64,000 nt of DNA from Robertmurraya massiliosenegalensis JC6. GTDB taxonomy: Bacteria; Bacillota; Bacilli; Bacillales; Cytobacillaceae. Of the stretch, positions 16,824 through 25,329 are shown in pieces. The number at the start of each line of letters is the position of its first letter. Within the stretch, counting starts at the first letter, position 1. Below the pieces are notes generated by a model. It was not told the origin of the DNA and made no database searches. It saw nothing but the letters and a program-made list of their open reading frames with translations. The DNA is taken from positions 296,783 to 360,782 of the forward strand of contig NZ_HE978514.1 in NCBI RefSeq assembly GCF_000311725.1, given 5' to 3'. The translations under genes and the position numbers were made by a program.

Positions 16824-17658
16824 AAACACCCGAATAAGCCATAAATCCACCATCAACGGGAACAGTAATGCCCGTTACAAAACCGGAATAAGAATCGTCT
16901 ACCAACCAAAGCAAGGTGCCGAGCAGATCCTCAGGATTCCCAAAACGTCTCATTGGCGTATGCGTCATAATTTTGTTTGATCTCTCCGTGTATGAACCAT
17001 CTGGATTCATTAACAAATCACGATTTTGCTTCGTCAAAAAGAAGCCTGGTGCAATCGCATTCACTCGTAAACCAGCCTCTGCAAAATGAGTCGCCATCCA
17101 CATCGTGAAATTATTAATTCCTGCCTTCGCCGCACTATAAGCCGGAACCTTCGTCATTGGCGAATAGGAACTCATCGATGACACATTAATAATGGTCGGT
17201 GATAATTGCTTTAGCAGTTCTTTCCCAAACACTTGACTTGCTAAAAATGTTCCTGTGAAGTTACTAGCGAATACTTGTGAAAATCCTTTTTCCTCTAATT
17301 CAAAAAATGATTTTCCTTCCACTTCTTCACCAAATGTTTCCATCGCTGTGATTGCATCTGGATGATTTCCACCAGCACCATTTATGAGGATGTCAACTCT
17401 TCCAAAGCTTTCAACAATTTCTTCTTTCGCCTTTTCTAACGATTCTCGATTCAAAACATCTGCAGCGAGTGCTATGGCTTCTCCACCTGCGGAACAAATT
17501 TCAGATACGACTTCTTCCCCTTTTTGAGCCGTTCTATTTAGAATCGCAATCTTCACTCCATGACGCGCAAGTTCTTTACTCATAGCAGAGCAAAGTACTC
17601 CGCTTCCCCCCGTTACGACAGCGACTTTTCCTTGTAGGTTTTCATGTATCGGAATCAC
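16822..17658 (-). CDS. SDR family oxidoreductase, D-mannonate/fructuronate type
   Basis: 278 residues, classical short-chain dehydrogenase. The nucleotide-binding motif is TGGSGVLCSAM near residue 16; the catalytic Ser and YxxxK are in INVSSMSSYSP and YSAAK; the loop PGFFLTKQNR and the closing PVDGGF are preserved. The segment ITAMETFGEEVEGKSFFEL resembles B. subtilis UxuB/YjmF-type D-mannonate (fructuronate) oxidoreductases. Substrate is inferred from this similarity only: no hexuronate genes are nearby. GTG start after GGGGGAAG. Confidence 0.85.
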   Translation of the reverse strand: MIPIHENLQGKVAVVTGGSGVLCSAMSKELARHGVKIAILNRTAQKGEEVVSEICSAGGEAIALAADVLNRESLEKAKEEIVESFGRVDILINGAGGNHPDAITAMETFGEEVEGKSFFELEEKGFSQVFASNFTGTFLASQVFGKELLKQLSPTIINVSSMSSYSPMTKVPAYSAAKAGINNFTMWMATHFAEAGLRVNAIAPGFFLTKQNRDLLMNPDGSYTERSNKIMTHTPMRRFGNPEDLLGTLLWLVDDSYSGFVTGITVPVDGGFMAYSGV

Positions 17659-17780
17659 TGTACTTCCCCCATTTCCTTTGTCCTAGAATCAGCTTGTTAA
17701 CTCCTTCATTTTAAAGCATAGACACTTGAATTGAAACCCTTTGCAATAGGATGCATTTTTGGCATATTGATTATATTGAA

Positions 17781-17931
17781 AGACTTTTTTCGCAGACATT
17801 GTTGCTATTTAGTTATAGATAGGAGAATAATGCGCTATTATTACTCGTTAAATTAGGTTCAAGTTAGCGAAATTAATGTGTGTTCTAAAATCTCATTTAC
17901 GAAAAAACCCACATTCATTACGAAAACAGCG
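17781..17931 (-). repeat. Dispersed intergenic element, copy 3 (GCTGTTTTCG family)
   Basis: Reverse-oriented relative to copy 1 and very similar to it over the full length; the outer ends are CGAAAACAGCG and GACTTTTTTCGCAGAC. It occupies the centre of the 317-nt gap between the SDR gene and the EmrE-type permease gene; no gene is seen there. Confidence 0.8.
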
Positions 17932-17975
17932 TATTGAAAAAATTGTAAACTGTCACTAGCAATTTAATTCTGTGA

Positions 17976-18965
17976 TTAATTCGAGCCAAGATTGTTTACA
18001 TTCGTTTGAATAGGAGAGGCCTTCACTGCCCCTGCATGAGTGATATAGCTATGTAGAACCATTCCAACTACCACTAAAAGTATTCCGCCCCATGAAATAA
18101 GTGATGGAAAAGCAATCGATAAAAAGAGAACTTCCCCTATTAATGCAAATATCACTTCCATCGATTGCGTTGCTTCAACTGACGCTAGCTGCTGCATATT
18201 ATCCTTCACCATATCAGTTGCTTTAAAAAAGAGTACTGTCGCAATCACACCTGATGATAATGCAACGATCAAAGACTGAACGGTTTGATTCAGACTCGGT
18301 AAACCGACAGTGGCTAACCCGTATATGGAAAGTAATAACCATAAGGGAAGGCTAGCTAATGTCATTCCGAGGACTCTTTGAAAAACATCCAATCTACCAT
18401 CTACAATCACCATCATTTTTCTATTTCCGAGTGGATAAGCAAAGGAAGCAATGACGACTGGAATAATCCCGAGCCAAAATTCTTTTGCAGAAAGATGTCC
18501 AGCATGTTCAAACTGCATAAGAGCGATTCCCACCAAGATAATTAGAGAGAATAGCAACCCTTTAACAGGTATCCTTCCTCTTTTCTTGAGCGTGCCAGTT
18601 TTTGTATGTATCGTTACATAAAAAAATGGTACTAATAAAGAACCTGCAATAATTGTAAATTGCCAAGTACCTGCCACTAACCAACCTGGAGAATAGACTG
18701 TGGCAAAACAAAGTGGTGCATAGAACAACCCAAAACCAACAAAACTCCACAACATCCATGCACTTGGGTTCTCTTTCATCATGTGGAAAAGCGGCTTGAG
18801 ATTTTTTCTTCGAACTACGATCATTAATAAAAATGGAATCATAAAAATAAATCGGAGTGAAGCACTCCAAATCCAGCTTCCTCCTGACATTTCCATTGCT
18901 CTATTCAAGACAAATGTTGTTGCAAAAAAGAATGCTGCGCATAAACCAAGTAATATTGGACGCAA
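17976..18965 (-). CDS. Multidrug resistance efflux transporter family (EmrE/DMT-like)
   Basis: 329 residues with ten hydrophobic segments in two repeats, as in drug/metabolite transporters. The start TTG at 18965 follows GGAGGG. The sequence MRPILLGLCAAFFFATTFVLNR, GSWIWSASLRFIFMIPFL and SPGWLVAGTWQFTIIAG is the pattern of the 'putative multidrug resistance efflux transporter' family common in bacilli. Substrate unknown. Single gene; upstream 240 nt holds a terminator of the neighbouring sigma factor gene. Confidence 0.85.
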   Translation of the reverse strand: MRPILLGLCAAFFFATTFVLNRAMEMSGGSWIWSASLRFIFMIPFLLMIVVRRKNLKPLFHMMKENPSAWMLWSFVGFGLFYAPLCFATVYSPGWLVAGTWQFTIIAGSLLVPFFYVTIHTKTGTLKKRGRIPVKGLLFSLIILVGIALMQFEHAGHLSAKEFWLGIIPVVIASFAYPLGNRKMMVIVDGRLDVFQRVLGMTLASLPLWLLLSIYGLATVGLPSLNQTVQSLIVALSSGVIATVLFFKATDMVKDNMQQLASVEATQSMEVIFALIGEVLFLSIAFPSLISWGGILLVVVGMVLHSYITHAGAVKASPIQTNVNNLGSN

Positions 18966-19111
18966 TTCCTCACCCTCCTGACTTATTCAAAGTATTTCCA
19001 TTATAACAATTAAGTTTTTAATATTCTAACTTTATTTATCATTCTTATTATTCTAATTCGTCAAATTTCAATCATTTCCGTGGAAATACTTTGTGCCTTT
19101 TTTTAATACGA

Positions 19112-19142
19112 CAAAAAAACTGCCTCAAATAAGGCAGTCTCA
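19112..19142 (-). terminator. Terminator of the ECF sigma gene
   Basis: On the minus strand ACTGCCTT, 5-nt loop, AGGCAGT, then seven T. It lies 66 nt after the sigma factor stop codon. Confidence 0.8.
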
Positions 19143-19206
19143 CATACAGCTTCACAATTGCCGACAAAAATCACATGATGAAAAATACTCACTCTTTCTA
19201 ATAAAA

Positions 19207-19737
19207 CTAGTTTGCTAACGTTTCGTTGAAAAGTGACTTTTCCTTTAATTGATTTCTCGCTCTTCTCATCCTCGTTTTCACGGTAGATATCGGTATTTTT
19301 TTGGTTGAGCTGATCTCAAGCAAGGACTTGTCTTTAAAATAGAATAATAGCAGCGGCTCTCTATATATAACAGGTAGCTCATTTATTCTATCAATCATTT
19401 CATCTTCCGAACTCCTCGTTACGACATACTCTTCAGGCAGCGGAATCGTATTTTCTATTTCATAATGATAAACTTTTTCTTCCCAAAATTTTTGAGCTGA
19501 TTTCTGCTTTCTCCAAAAATCTCGACATTTATTGATCGCAATTTTATAAATCCAGCTTTTAAAATTTGCTCTTTCCTCAAACTTGTCTAAATTGAGGTAA
19601 GCAGAAATAAGCACTTCTTGATATAAATCCTCTGACAGCTCTTTGTTATGTACTTGTTTATATATAAATCTAGCCAATGAAGGGCCATTTTCTAAAATCC
19701 AATTTTCGAATATTTCTTCCGTAATTTTATTTAACAC
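19207..19737 (-). CDS. ECF-type RNA polymerase sigma factor
   Basis: 176 residues. Region 2 at about 19-88 (ELSEDLYQEVLISAYLNLDKF, NFKSWIYKIAINKCRDFWR) recognises the -10 element; region 4 at about 115-165 ends in ISTVKTRMRRARNQLKEK, the -35-binding helix-turn-helix. There is no region 1 or 3, so it is an ECF (group 4) factor. The start is a GTG after GGGGGATT. No anti-sigma gene adjoins it on either side: the downstream neighbour is a permease behind a terminator. Target genes are unknown. No clear TGAAAC/CGTC autoregulatory promoter seen. Confidence 0.9.
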   Translation of the reverse strand: MLNKITEEIFENWILENGPSLARFIYKQVHNKELSEDLYQEVLISAYLNLDKFEERANFKSWIYKIAINKCRDFWRKQKSAQKFWEEKVYHYEIENTIPLPEEYVVTRSSEDEMIDRINELPVIYREPLLLFYFKDKSLLEISSTKKIPISTVKTRMRRARNQLKEKSLFNETLAN

Positions 19738-19786
19738 TGGTAATCCCCCTTAAAACGTCCACTTGCGCCATTCACTATAATGGACG

Positions 19787-19817
19787 AAAAAATCAGGGGC
19801 ACCCCTACAGATTTTTC
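19787..19817. terminator. Second hairpin between doxX and the sigma gene
   Basis: AAAAATC AGGGG / CCCCT and GATTTTT can pair as a stem with an inner GC core. Together with 19829-19872 it makes a double terminator that isolates the sigma gene. Confidence 0.55.
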
Positions 19818-19828
19818 TAATGAATTAA

Positions 19829-19872
19829 AAAAACAAGCAGAAGAAATTAATATTCCCTCTGCTTGTTTTTAA
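19829..19872. terminator. Intrinsic terminator after doxX
   Basis: Stem AAAACAAGCAGA / TCTGCTTGTTTT with a 16-nt loop; A and T runs on both sides. Confidence 0.8.
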
Positions 19873-19883
19873 TTTATATGAAT

Positions 19884-20396
19884 TTAAGCTTTAACTGATT
19901 GGCTTGCTTCATTGTTGCCTTTGTTTACTAATTTGCGAAGATATGGTAATACATAGCGGTCTAAACCAAATTTACCTGCATTGTAACCAGCTGCTGCGAT
20001 GAATACACCCATAATAATATCTGTTGGGTTGTGAGAAACTGTACCAGAAAGCATAAATGAGAAGTTCATTACTAGTGCGAAAAATGCTGCTGCTGTTGTT
20101 AAACATCCAAGGATAAGTCCTAAACCTACTAATAATTCTCCCCAAGCAACAAGAGTACTAAATAGCCCTGCATTTGGAAGAGCAAAACTTTCTAAAAATG
20201 ATACCCAGCCACCGTAAACTGCGTGACCATCATGCATAACCGGATTTGCTACTGCACCTTTTAAGAAACCACCTGCATCAAATCCACCTGTAATTTTTCC
20301 CCAACCTGCAGTCATCCAAGCCCAACCAAGATAGATACGTACGACAGTTAAAATACCAGCAACAATGTTGTTCTCTCTTAATAATTTACCAATCAT
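19884..20396 (-). CDS. DoxX family membrane protein
   Basis: 170 residues with four hydrophobic segments. Family features are RIYLGWAWMTAGWGKITGGF near the N-terminus and WGELLVGLGLILG and SHNPTDIIMGVFIAAAGYNAG later. DoxX proteins are small membrane subunits linked to quinol oxidation or redox and thiol homeostasis in different organisms; the actual reaction here is unknown. Its promoter contains an 18-bp palindrome matching a Rex or FNR/CRP-type operator, consistent with redox control. Monocistronic. Confidence 0.88.
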   Translation of the reverse strand: MIGKLLRENNIVAGILTVVRIYLGWAWMTAGWGKITGGFDAGGFLKGAVANPVMHDGHAVYGGWVSFLESFALPNAGLFSTLVAWGELLVGLGLILGCLTTAAAFFALVMNFSFMLSGTVSHNPTDIIMGVFIAAAGYNAGKFGLDRYVLPYLRKLVNKGNNEASQSVKA

Positions 20397-20708
20397 CTTA
20401 AATCTCTCCTTTGGTTTATGGAATGTATTAGTTCTAACTACAAGTAAAGATTATCATCTAAACATGAGAATAACATTATACTTGTGATAATATTCACAGA
20501 TCTGCAATAAAGTTTTGACAAACTATTGAACTTGCATTTTTTTCCTTTCGAGTGAAAATTCAACACATCAAAAAAACCCTTGATAATCAAGGATTTTCAC
20601 GTATTCACCTTATTAAGTGATTTTTGTCAAAAATATGGATATCGGTGATCATTTTCACTTAGAATGAATAAAATTTGTCTATTATTATTTTAATAAAGGG
20701 ATCTCCCT
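20397..20708. other. Gene-free region upstream of doxX
   Basis: Holds the doxX promoter described above. An imperfect palindrome CCTTGATAATCAAGG (20579-20593) lies between doxX and the flippase gene and may act as its terminator, although no clear T run follows. Nothing else recognised. Confidence 0.45.
20475..20499 (-). promoter_or_regulatory. doxX promoter with Rex/FNR-like operator
   Basis: A perfect -10 TATAAT is at 20480-20475 on the minus strand. Directly upstream, TTGTGATAATATTCACAG (20482-20499) matches 16 of 18 positions of the Rex palindrome TTGTGAAN4TTCACAA and fits TGTGA-N6-TCACA. It would fall in the -10/-35 spacer, the place for a repressor. No good -35 hexamer is seen. Confidence 0.5.
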
Positions 20709-22037
20709 TTATATTTGATTAACTTCTCTTCGCAAAGAGTAATAGGATACACCAATCTTCTTACATATTGTCATATAGTGCATAAGAGTGAGCAAAACGG
20801 TTCCTGTATTCATACCAATGATGATTCCGTCCATTTGGAATTGACTCATTGAGCCTAAAAAGTAAAGAAGTCCAAATGTTACGATGGATGACCAAATATT
20901 GTGTAGAAAAGCATCTTTCATTAATCCCAATCCAATTAAATATGCTTGTAACGGAATGACAAAGAAATGGAGCAGAAAATATGGTAGTAGCACCTGTAAA
21001 TATCCCGCAGCTGTTGTTGAATGTAAGAATAAATTTGTTAAAGGCTCTGCAAAGATATAAAAAATAAAGACAACAGGGATTCCATACATAAATGTGAACG
21101 TCATAACTTGCCTAAGCAATTGTTGCAGCCTGTCCATATCTCTTTGTGCATAAGCTTTTGAAACGGTTGGAATTAACACAATTAAAAGGCTGTGTGCGAT
21201 AAAACCAGGAAAAAAACCAATTGTCATGGCGACTCCTGCCATCAGTCCAAATTGCTCGGTAGCCACTGTCGCACTCACTCCGGCGTTCAATAATGCCGCT
21301 TTAATTAAGAAAGGTTGGACTGCATGGGTCAATGAGTGAAAAACTCTAATACTCGTTGTTGGGATTGATACAGAAATTAAGTTTTTCCGCACATTTTTTC
21401 CACTTATAAAGCTGGAAGGCCGTCCTTTTAATTGTTGAAATTGAAGATAAAACATGTGAATCAAGTAAAGAAAAATGACAACTTCGCTTCCGACAAAAGT
21501 AAAAAAGGCGATCAAAATCGAGGTTTGCGAGTCGAAATTAAAAAGTTGGAATAAAAACACAAGAAGCACTAGTTGAACCATTTTTCTCATCAAGTTAGCT
21601 ACTGCAATTTTGCCCATCTGATGTTTCCCCATAAAAAAGCCACGTGCAATAGCAGAAAAAGAAATGAGCGGAATTAATAGGACGACAAGCCATTTAAATA
21701 ATGGATGGTAATCATGAAACATCGTTAAAAATGGCATAAGCAAAATAAATAGGATCATAAAAAAGGCAGTCGTTACAATGGTGAGATGTATCGCTGATTT
21801 CAACATACTTCGATGAAATTTCGCATCTTTTTCAGCAATGAATTTTGAAATGGAAATAGGAAGTTCAAAACTAGCTAATAAGACGATTAAGAAAACAGTC
21901 GGAAGAATCGACATATATAACCCTAGTCCTCTTTCTCCTAGCTCCTTTGCTAGAACCATATTCATCACAAACTCTACACACTCACCTATGAAGGAAGCAA
22001 CAATTAACAGCAAAGATCCTTTTACAAACGTACTCAC
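20709..22037 (-). CDS. Polysaccharide flippase / SpoVB-like MATE-fold protein
   Basis: The start is placed at the GTG at 22037 (442 residues), the point where SpoVB/YtgP-like proteins begin (STFVKGSLLLIVASFIGE), with AGGAG 11 nt upstream; the open frame continues to 22103 without similarity. There are 12-14 membrane helices and the family segments GLGLYMSILPTVFLIVLLAS, RGFFMGKHQMGKIAV and ALIVLIPTVSKAYA-like stretch. These MOP-superfamily proteins flip lipid-linked wall or spore cortex precursors. Which lipid is moved cannot be told; sporulation or wall function is inferred from family. Confidence 0.83.
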   Translation of the reverse strand: MSTFVKGSLLLIVASFIGECVEFVMNMVLAKELGERGLGLYMSILPTVFLIVLLASFELPISISKFIAEKDAKFHRSMLKSAIHLTIVTTAFFMILFILLMPFLTMFHDYHPLFKWLVVLLIPLISFSAIARGFFMGKHQMGKIAVANLMRKMVQLVLLVFLFQLFNFDSQTSILIAFFTFVGSEVVIFLYLIHMFYLQFQQLKGRPSSFISGKNVRKNLISVSIPTTSIRVFHSLTHAVQPFLIKAALLNAGVSATVATEQFGLMAGVAMTIGFFPGFIAHSLLIVLIPTVSKAYAQRDMDRLQQLLRQVMTFTFMYGIPVVFIFYIFAEPLTNLFLHSTTAAGYLQVLLPYFLLHFFVIPLQAYLIGLGLMKDAFLHNIWSSIVTFGLLYFLGSMSQFQMDGIIIGMNTGTVLLTLMHYMTICKKIGVSYYSLRREVNQI

Positions 22038-22109
22038 GATGAATGCATCTCCTAACCTTGTATAAAGTGGCCATGTTATTGGTGAACATTCGTTTTGACT
22101 CATCTGACT

Positions 22110-22160
22110 CTGACACGATAATTCGAGGGTGGTGCGTACTTCTTTTTACGCTTCATCGTG
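22110..22160. terminator. Hairpin upstream of the flippase gene
   Basis: 9-bp stem TGACACGAT / ATCGTGTCA around a 30-nt loop. Role unclear; could be an operator or a terminator for a lost gene. Confidence 0.35.
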
Positions 22161-22310
22161 TCAAAGCTGCCTGCCTTCTAGCTATCGGAACAGATGGTTT
22201 TTCAAAGTGAGCCAAAAGCCAATAACATCACATGATGAAATCGGTCCATTTCATTTATCTTTCTAAATATATGAGACAAGTCCGGAGATTATTTCTATCA
22301 GTTTGTGAGC

Positions 22311-22684
22311 AAAAAAGCTCCTACAACATGTAGGAAGCTTCCGGTTTGACTTATTCGCTCCAACCATCTCTCACCCTTAAGCGGAGTTTTTCCTGTTATC
22401 TCCTCAATGGAAGCCCTTTTAGGCGAAATAACGGAAGATTTTCCGCTTATGAAGGGCAAAAACGTTTATTTTGGCATTTTTTCAGAGAATAGCAGGAATT
22501 TTTCCTGTTAGCTCCTCAACGGAAGCCCTTTTAGGCGAAATAACGGAAGATTTTCCGCTTATGAAGGGCAAAAACGTTTATTTTGGCATTTTTTCAGAGA
22601 ATAGCAGGAATTTTTCCTGTTATGTCAGCTCTTTTTCATGATGGTTGCTCATTAAGCGGATTTTTTCCTGTTATTTTTCATACC
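22311..22684. repeat. Hairpin-rich dispersed repeat, copy 1, with 112-bp internal duplication
   Basis: Shares long identity with 53192-53412 and 63531-63710, including CCAACCATCTCTC, TTAGGCGAAATAACGGAAGA and TTTTCCGCTTATG. Within this copy the segment 22391-22502 is repeated almost exactly as 22503-22614 (period 112). AAGCGGAA/TTTCCGCTT and TCCTGTTA/ATAACGGA motifs allow several local stems. It fills the 750-nt gap between the flippase gene and liaR; no gene seen there. Confidence 0.85.
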
Positions 22685-22749
22685 GATTGATTTATACGAA
22701 CATTTTATCCACAAATCGAGGGAATATAAAATATATTAATTCCTACAAA

Positions 22750-22784
22750 AAAAAAGAGTTTACCTGACGAGTAAACTCTTTCCT
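22750..22784 (-). terminator. Terminator of the lia operon
   Basis: 11-bp stem AAAGAGTTTAC / GTAAACTCTTT with a 7-nt loop; on the minus strand it is followed by a run of T, eight nt after the liaR stop. Confidence 0.88.
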
Positions 22785-22791
22785 TAAGGTT

Positions 22792-23424
22792 TTATTTTAC
22801 GAGAGAATGTTTAAAAGCATAAATAACCGCCTGAGTTCGATCTTGAACTTGAAGTTTGCTTAAGATGTTACTAACATGGGTTTTCACCGTTTTCAATGCG
22901 ATAAATAACTCATCGGCTATCTCCTGATTCGATTTCCCCTCTGCCATCAACAGAAGGATTTCAATCTCTCTTGTCGTTAATTCTTCATGGAGTTCAGTCT
23001 GTTTCTTTTGACGCATCTTTGACATCATTTTCCCTGTTACTTCCGGTTCAAGGACGGATTGGCCATGGTAGGTTGCTCGCACCGCATTGGCGATTTCACT
23101 CGCCTTCGAGGTCTTTAACATATAGGAAGTCGCCCCTGCCTCTAAAGCAGGGTATACTTTTTCATCATCCAGAAAGCTAGTTACAATAATGATTTTTGCT
23201 TCAGGCCATTTTTCAATGATATTTCTTGTTGCCTCGATGCCATCCATTTCTTTCATCACTAAGTCCATGAGGATAATATCGGGACGCAGTTCAAGAGCCA
23301 AATCGATCGCTGTTTTCCCGTTATCTGCTTCTGCGACTACTTCGATGTCAGGTTGCGCAGAAAGATATGATGATACACCGATCCGCACCATTTCATGGTC
23401 ATCTACAAACAATACTCTAATCAT
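22792..23424 (-). CDS. liaR: Response regulator LiaR
   Basis: The start is ATG 23424 (210 residues), overlapping the liaS stop within ATGATTAG. Receiver domain 1-120 with D8-D9 pocket, phosphoacceptor D54 ([12 protein letters not shown]) and K in MLKTSKASE; LuxR/NarL-type helix-turn-helix at about 145-205 ([20 protein letters not shown]). Partner of the LiaS kinase; in B. subtilis it activates liaIH when lipid II cycle antibiotics perturb the envelope. Last gene of liaIHFSR, ending in a strong terminator. Confidence 0.93.
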   Translation of the reverse strand: MIRVLFVDDHEMVRIGVSSYLSAQPDIEVVAEADNGKTAIDLALELRPDIILMDLVMKEMDGIEATRNIIEKWPEAKIIIVTSFLDDEKVYPALEAGATSYMLKTSKASEIANAVRATYHGQSVLEPEVTGKMMSKMRQKKQTELHEELTTREIEILLLMAEGKSNQEIADELFIALKTVKTHVSNILSKLQVQDRTQAVIYAFKHSLVK

Positions 23425-24448
23425 TGGCCTCATCCTTCTTTTTCAATATCGGTACTTTAACCTCTAACCGTGTTCCTTTATTTTTAACACTAATGATTTT
23501 CAGTGTTCCACCAATTTCTACTGCTCGCTCATACATATTTTGCATTCCGTACGAGCCGGCTTTCGATTCTTCCACATCAAAACCGATACCATCATCCACT
23601 ACTCGTAAAATGACAAATCCGTCACGCTTAATAAGGAGCACTTCAACTTCGGTCGCTTTTGAGTGTCTTAATGTATTGGACACCGATTCTTGTAAAATTC
23701 GAAACAGATGGTCCTCTACTCCTTTATTGAGAGGAAAATCTTCTACCTTCCAATGAATTTCCATCGTCACCTTCTGCGAAAGTTCAATCAGAAGCTCCTC
23801 TATCCCTTCTTGCAACGTTTTTCCTTTCAGGGCAACTGGTCGCAAATGAAGAAGCAACGCTCTCATTTCTAGCTGAGATTGATGGATCATCCCTTCGACC
23901 ATTTTTAATTGCTTGGATTCATGTTCATTTGTCTCATTGATGGCAGACATGAGCATCGAAGCAGCAAAAAGTTGCTGGCTCACCGAATCATGTAATTCCC
24001 TTGCTAATCGATTTCTCTCTTGCGAAATAATCTCTTGAATACGGTTTTCTTGATCCTCTGCTTTCTCATTCGCTAGCTTTTGTGAAAGGAGTACTTGCTC
24101 TGACATCTGCCGTTGAATTTTCTTAATCCGCTGCAGTATGGCTTTTTTATCTTCAAATCCTTCTTCATCTATATCTAAGTTTCTTCCCTCTTCTACCTCA
24201 TGCAAAGCAGCATCAAGAGTTTGAAACTGTTTTTTCCAAAATAGTCCAGATACAATTCCAAATACAAGACCAATGGCAAGGCTCAAACTTGGAATAAATA
24301 ATAAAATTGGAATATCCATCAAGTTTCGTTTCCAAAGTTCCTGAAATCCGACAGATGGAAAAGATAAAATAAACGACAAAGTAACAACAAAGAACACAAA
24401 TAGAGCAACTAAAATGCCCCATCCGATTTGTCTTTGTATAATATTCAT
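23417..24448 (-). CDS. liaS: Sensor histidine kinase LiaS
   Basis: 343 residues. Two membrane helices (about 9-31 and 45-69) separated by a very short extracellular loop, as in intramembrane-sensing kinases. A HAMP-like linker is followed by the HisKA_3 motif with phosphorylated H153 ([17 protein letters not shown]) and an ATPase domain ([37 protein letters not shown]). It phosphorylates LiaR and is held in check by LiaF. It overlaps liaF by ATGA and liaR by 8 nt, so all three are translationally coupled. Confidence 0.93.
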   Translation of the reverse strand: MNIIQRQIGWGILVALFVFFVVTLSFILSFPSVGFQELWKRNLMDIPILLFIPSLSLAIGLVFGIVSGLFWKKQFQTLDAALHEVEEGRNLDIDEEGFEDKKAILQRIKKIQRQMSEQVLLSQKLANEKAEDQENRIQEIISQERNRLARELHDSVSQQLFAASMLMSAINETNEHESKQLKMVEGMIHQSQLEMRALLLHLRPVALKGKTLQEGIEELLIELSQKVTMEIHWKVEDFPLNKGVEDHLFRILQESVSNTLRHSKATEVEVLLIKRDGFVILRVVDDGIGFDVEESKAGSYGMQNMYERAVEIGGTLKIISVKNKGTRLEVKVPILKKKDEAND

Positions 24449-25170
24449 ACTCTCTTCACCTCTAAATCTCCAACTAGAAATGAGGTGAAAATTTTTACCT
24501 TCTGCTCAGCCTTTTGGTATCCAGCTGTTTCGTATTGTACCGATTGGTTAAACCTTTTTGGGCCTTCATATTGAAAAACAGATGCTTTCCCCACAATTGA
24601 AGAATGATGAACACTAACTTCAATATCATATGGAATAAGAACTTGAACATTCCCAATAAAATTGCGAATAAAGATAACCGTTTCTCCTTTTGGTAAAACG
24701 GTGTAGCTTAAATCAATATTGGTATCCCCAATACCTGATTGAATATTAATATCATTCCATTCAAATACATGGTCAGGAGTTTTTCTCTCCCCTAGTATCG
24801 AGTTATCGAAAAAAGGTTTTTTCTCTATCACAATCTCTTCAGGGGCTACTTTTTCGATAATGGGTTGAATGGTCTTTGGTTCTTTTCTTGATTGATAATA
24901 CTCAATAATAAAATGAATGACGATGGCCAACAAGAGGAACTTAAAGGTCATCATACTTAAAATGCTCATCGCAAAGAAAAAGATTCCGCACCAAAAGAAT
25001 ACCTTCCCCGTCGTACTTCCCTTTCTTTTTCTTCCCACATAAATCATAGTCATGGCAACTAGAAGAGAAAAGATCACACCACTATTAAAAAACGATACCT
25101 CAAGAAGAAGTAAAATAATCCCAAGTGGAATAGCTTTATTTGCGTAATCGTCTTTCATTTTAAATTGCAT
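24445..25170 (-). CDS. liaF: LiaF, inhibitor of the LiaRS system
   Basis: 241 residues. The N-terminal half has four hydrophobic segments (about 13-100) and the C-terminal half is the soluble beta-helix domain of the DUF2154/LiaF type (WNDINIQSGIGDTNIDLS, RNFIGNVQVLIPYDIEV). In B. subtilis LiaF is the specific negative regulator of LiaRS. GGAGAGG lies upstream of the ATG. It is the first gene of the regulatory part of the operon and follows liaH after 160 nt that hold a hairpin; liaG, present in B. subtilis between liaH and liaF, is absent. Confidence 0.92.
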   Translation of the reverse strand: MQFKMKDDYANKAIPLGIILLLLEVSFFNSGVIFSLLVAMTMIYVGRKRKGSTTGKVFFWCGIFFFAMSILSMMTFKFLLLAIVIHFIIEYYQSRKEPKTIQPIIEKVAPEEIVIEKKPFFDNSILGERKTPDHVFEWNDINIQSGIGDTNIDLSYTVLPKGETVIFIRNFIGNVQVLIPYDIEVSVHHSSIVGKASVFQYEGPKRFNQSVQYETAGYQKAEQKVKIFTSFLVGDLEVKRV

Positions 25171-25196
25171 GATGTACCTCTCCTTTCTAGCTCAGC

Positions 25197-25229
25197 CGAA
25201 CGGGCGTAGATATTTCCTACGCCCGTTCG
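25197..25229. terminator. Stem-loop between liaH and liaF
   Basis: 13-bp perfect GC-rich stem (CGAACGGGCGTAG, 25197-25209 with 25217-25229) without a T run in the operon direction. It suits partial termination or 3'-end protection of a liaIH transcript, with readthrough into liaFSR. Confidence 0.7.
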
Positions 25230-25329
25230 AAAATCACTCGAGTTTTAGCGAAAAAACGCATCTATCTTCATTTAGTATGCACTCCCTATCTCCTCATTTC
25301 AAGAGATTTTCAAGGGCTCATGCTTTTAC

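Noticed and set aside
18562..18870. Minus-strand 102-codon frame inside the EmrE-type permease gene
   Set aside because: It is a shifted frame of a well-supported membrane protein gene.
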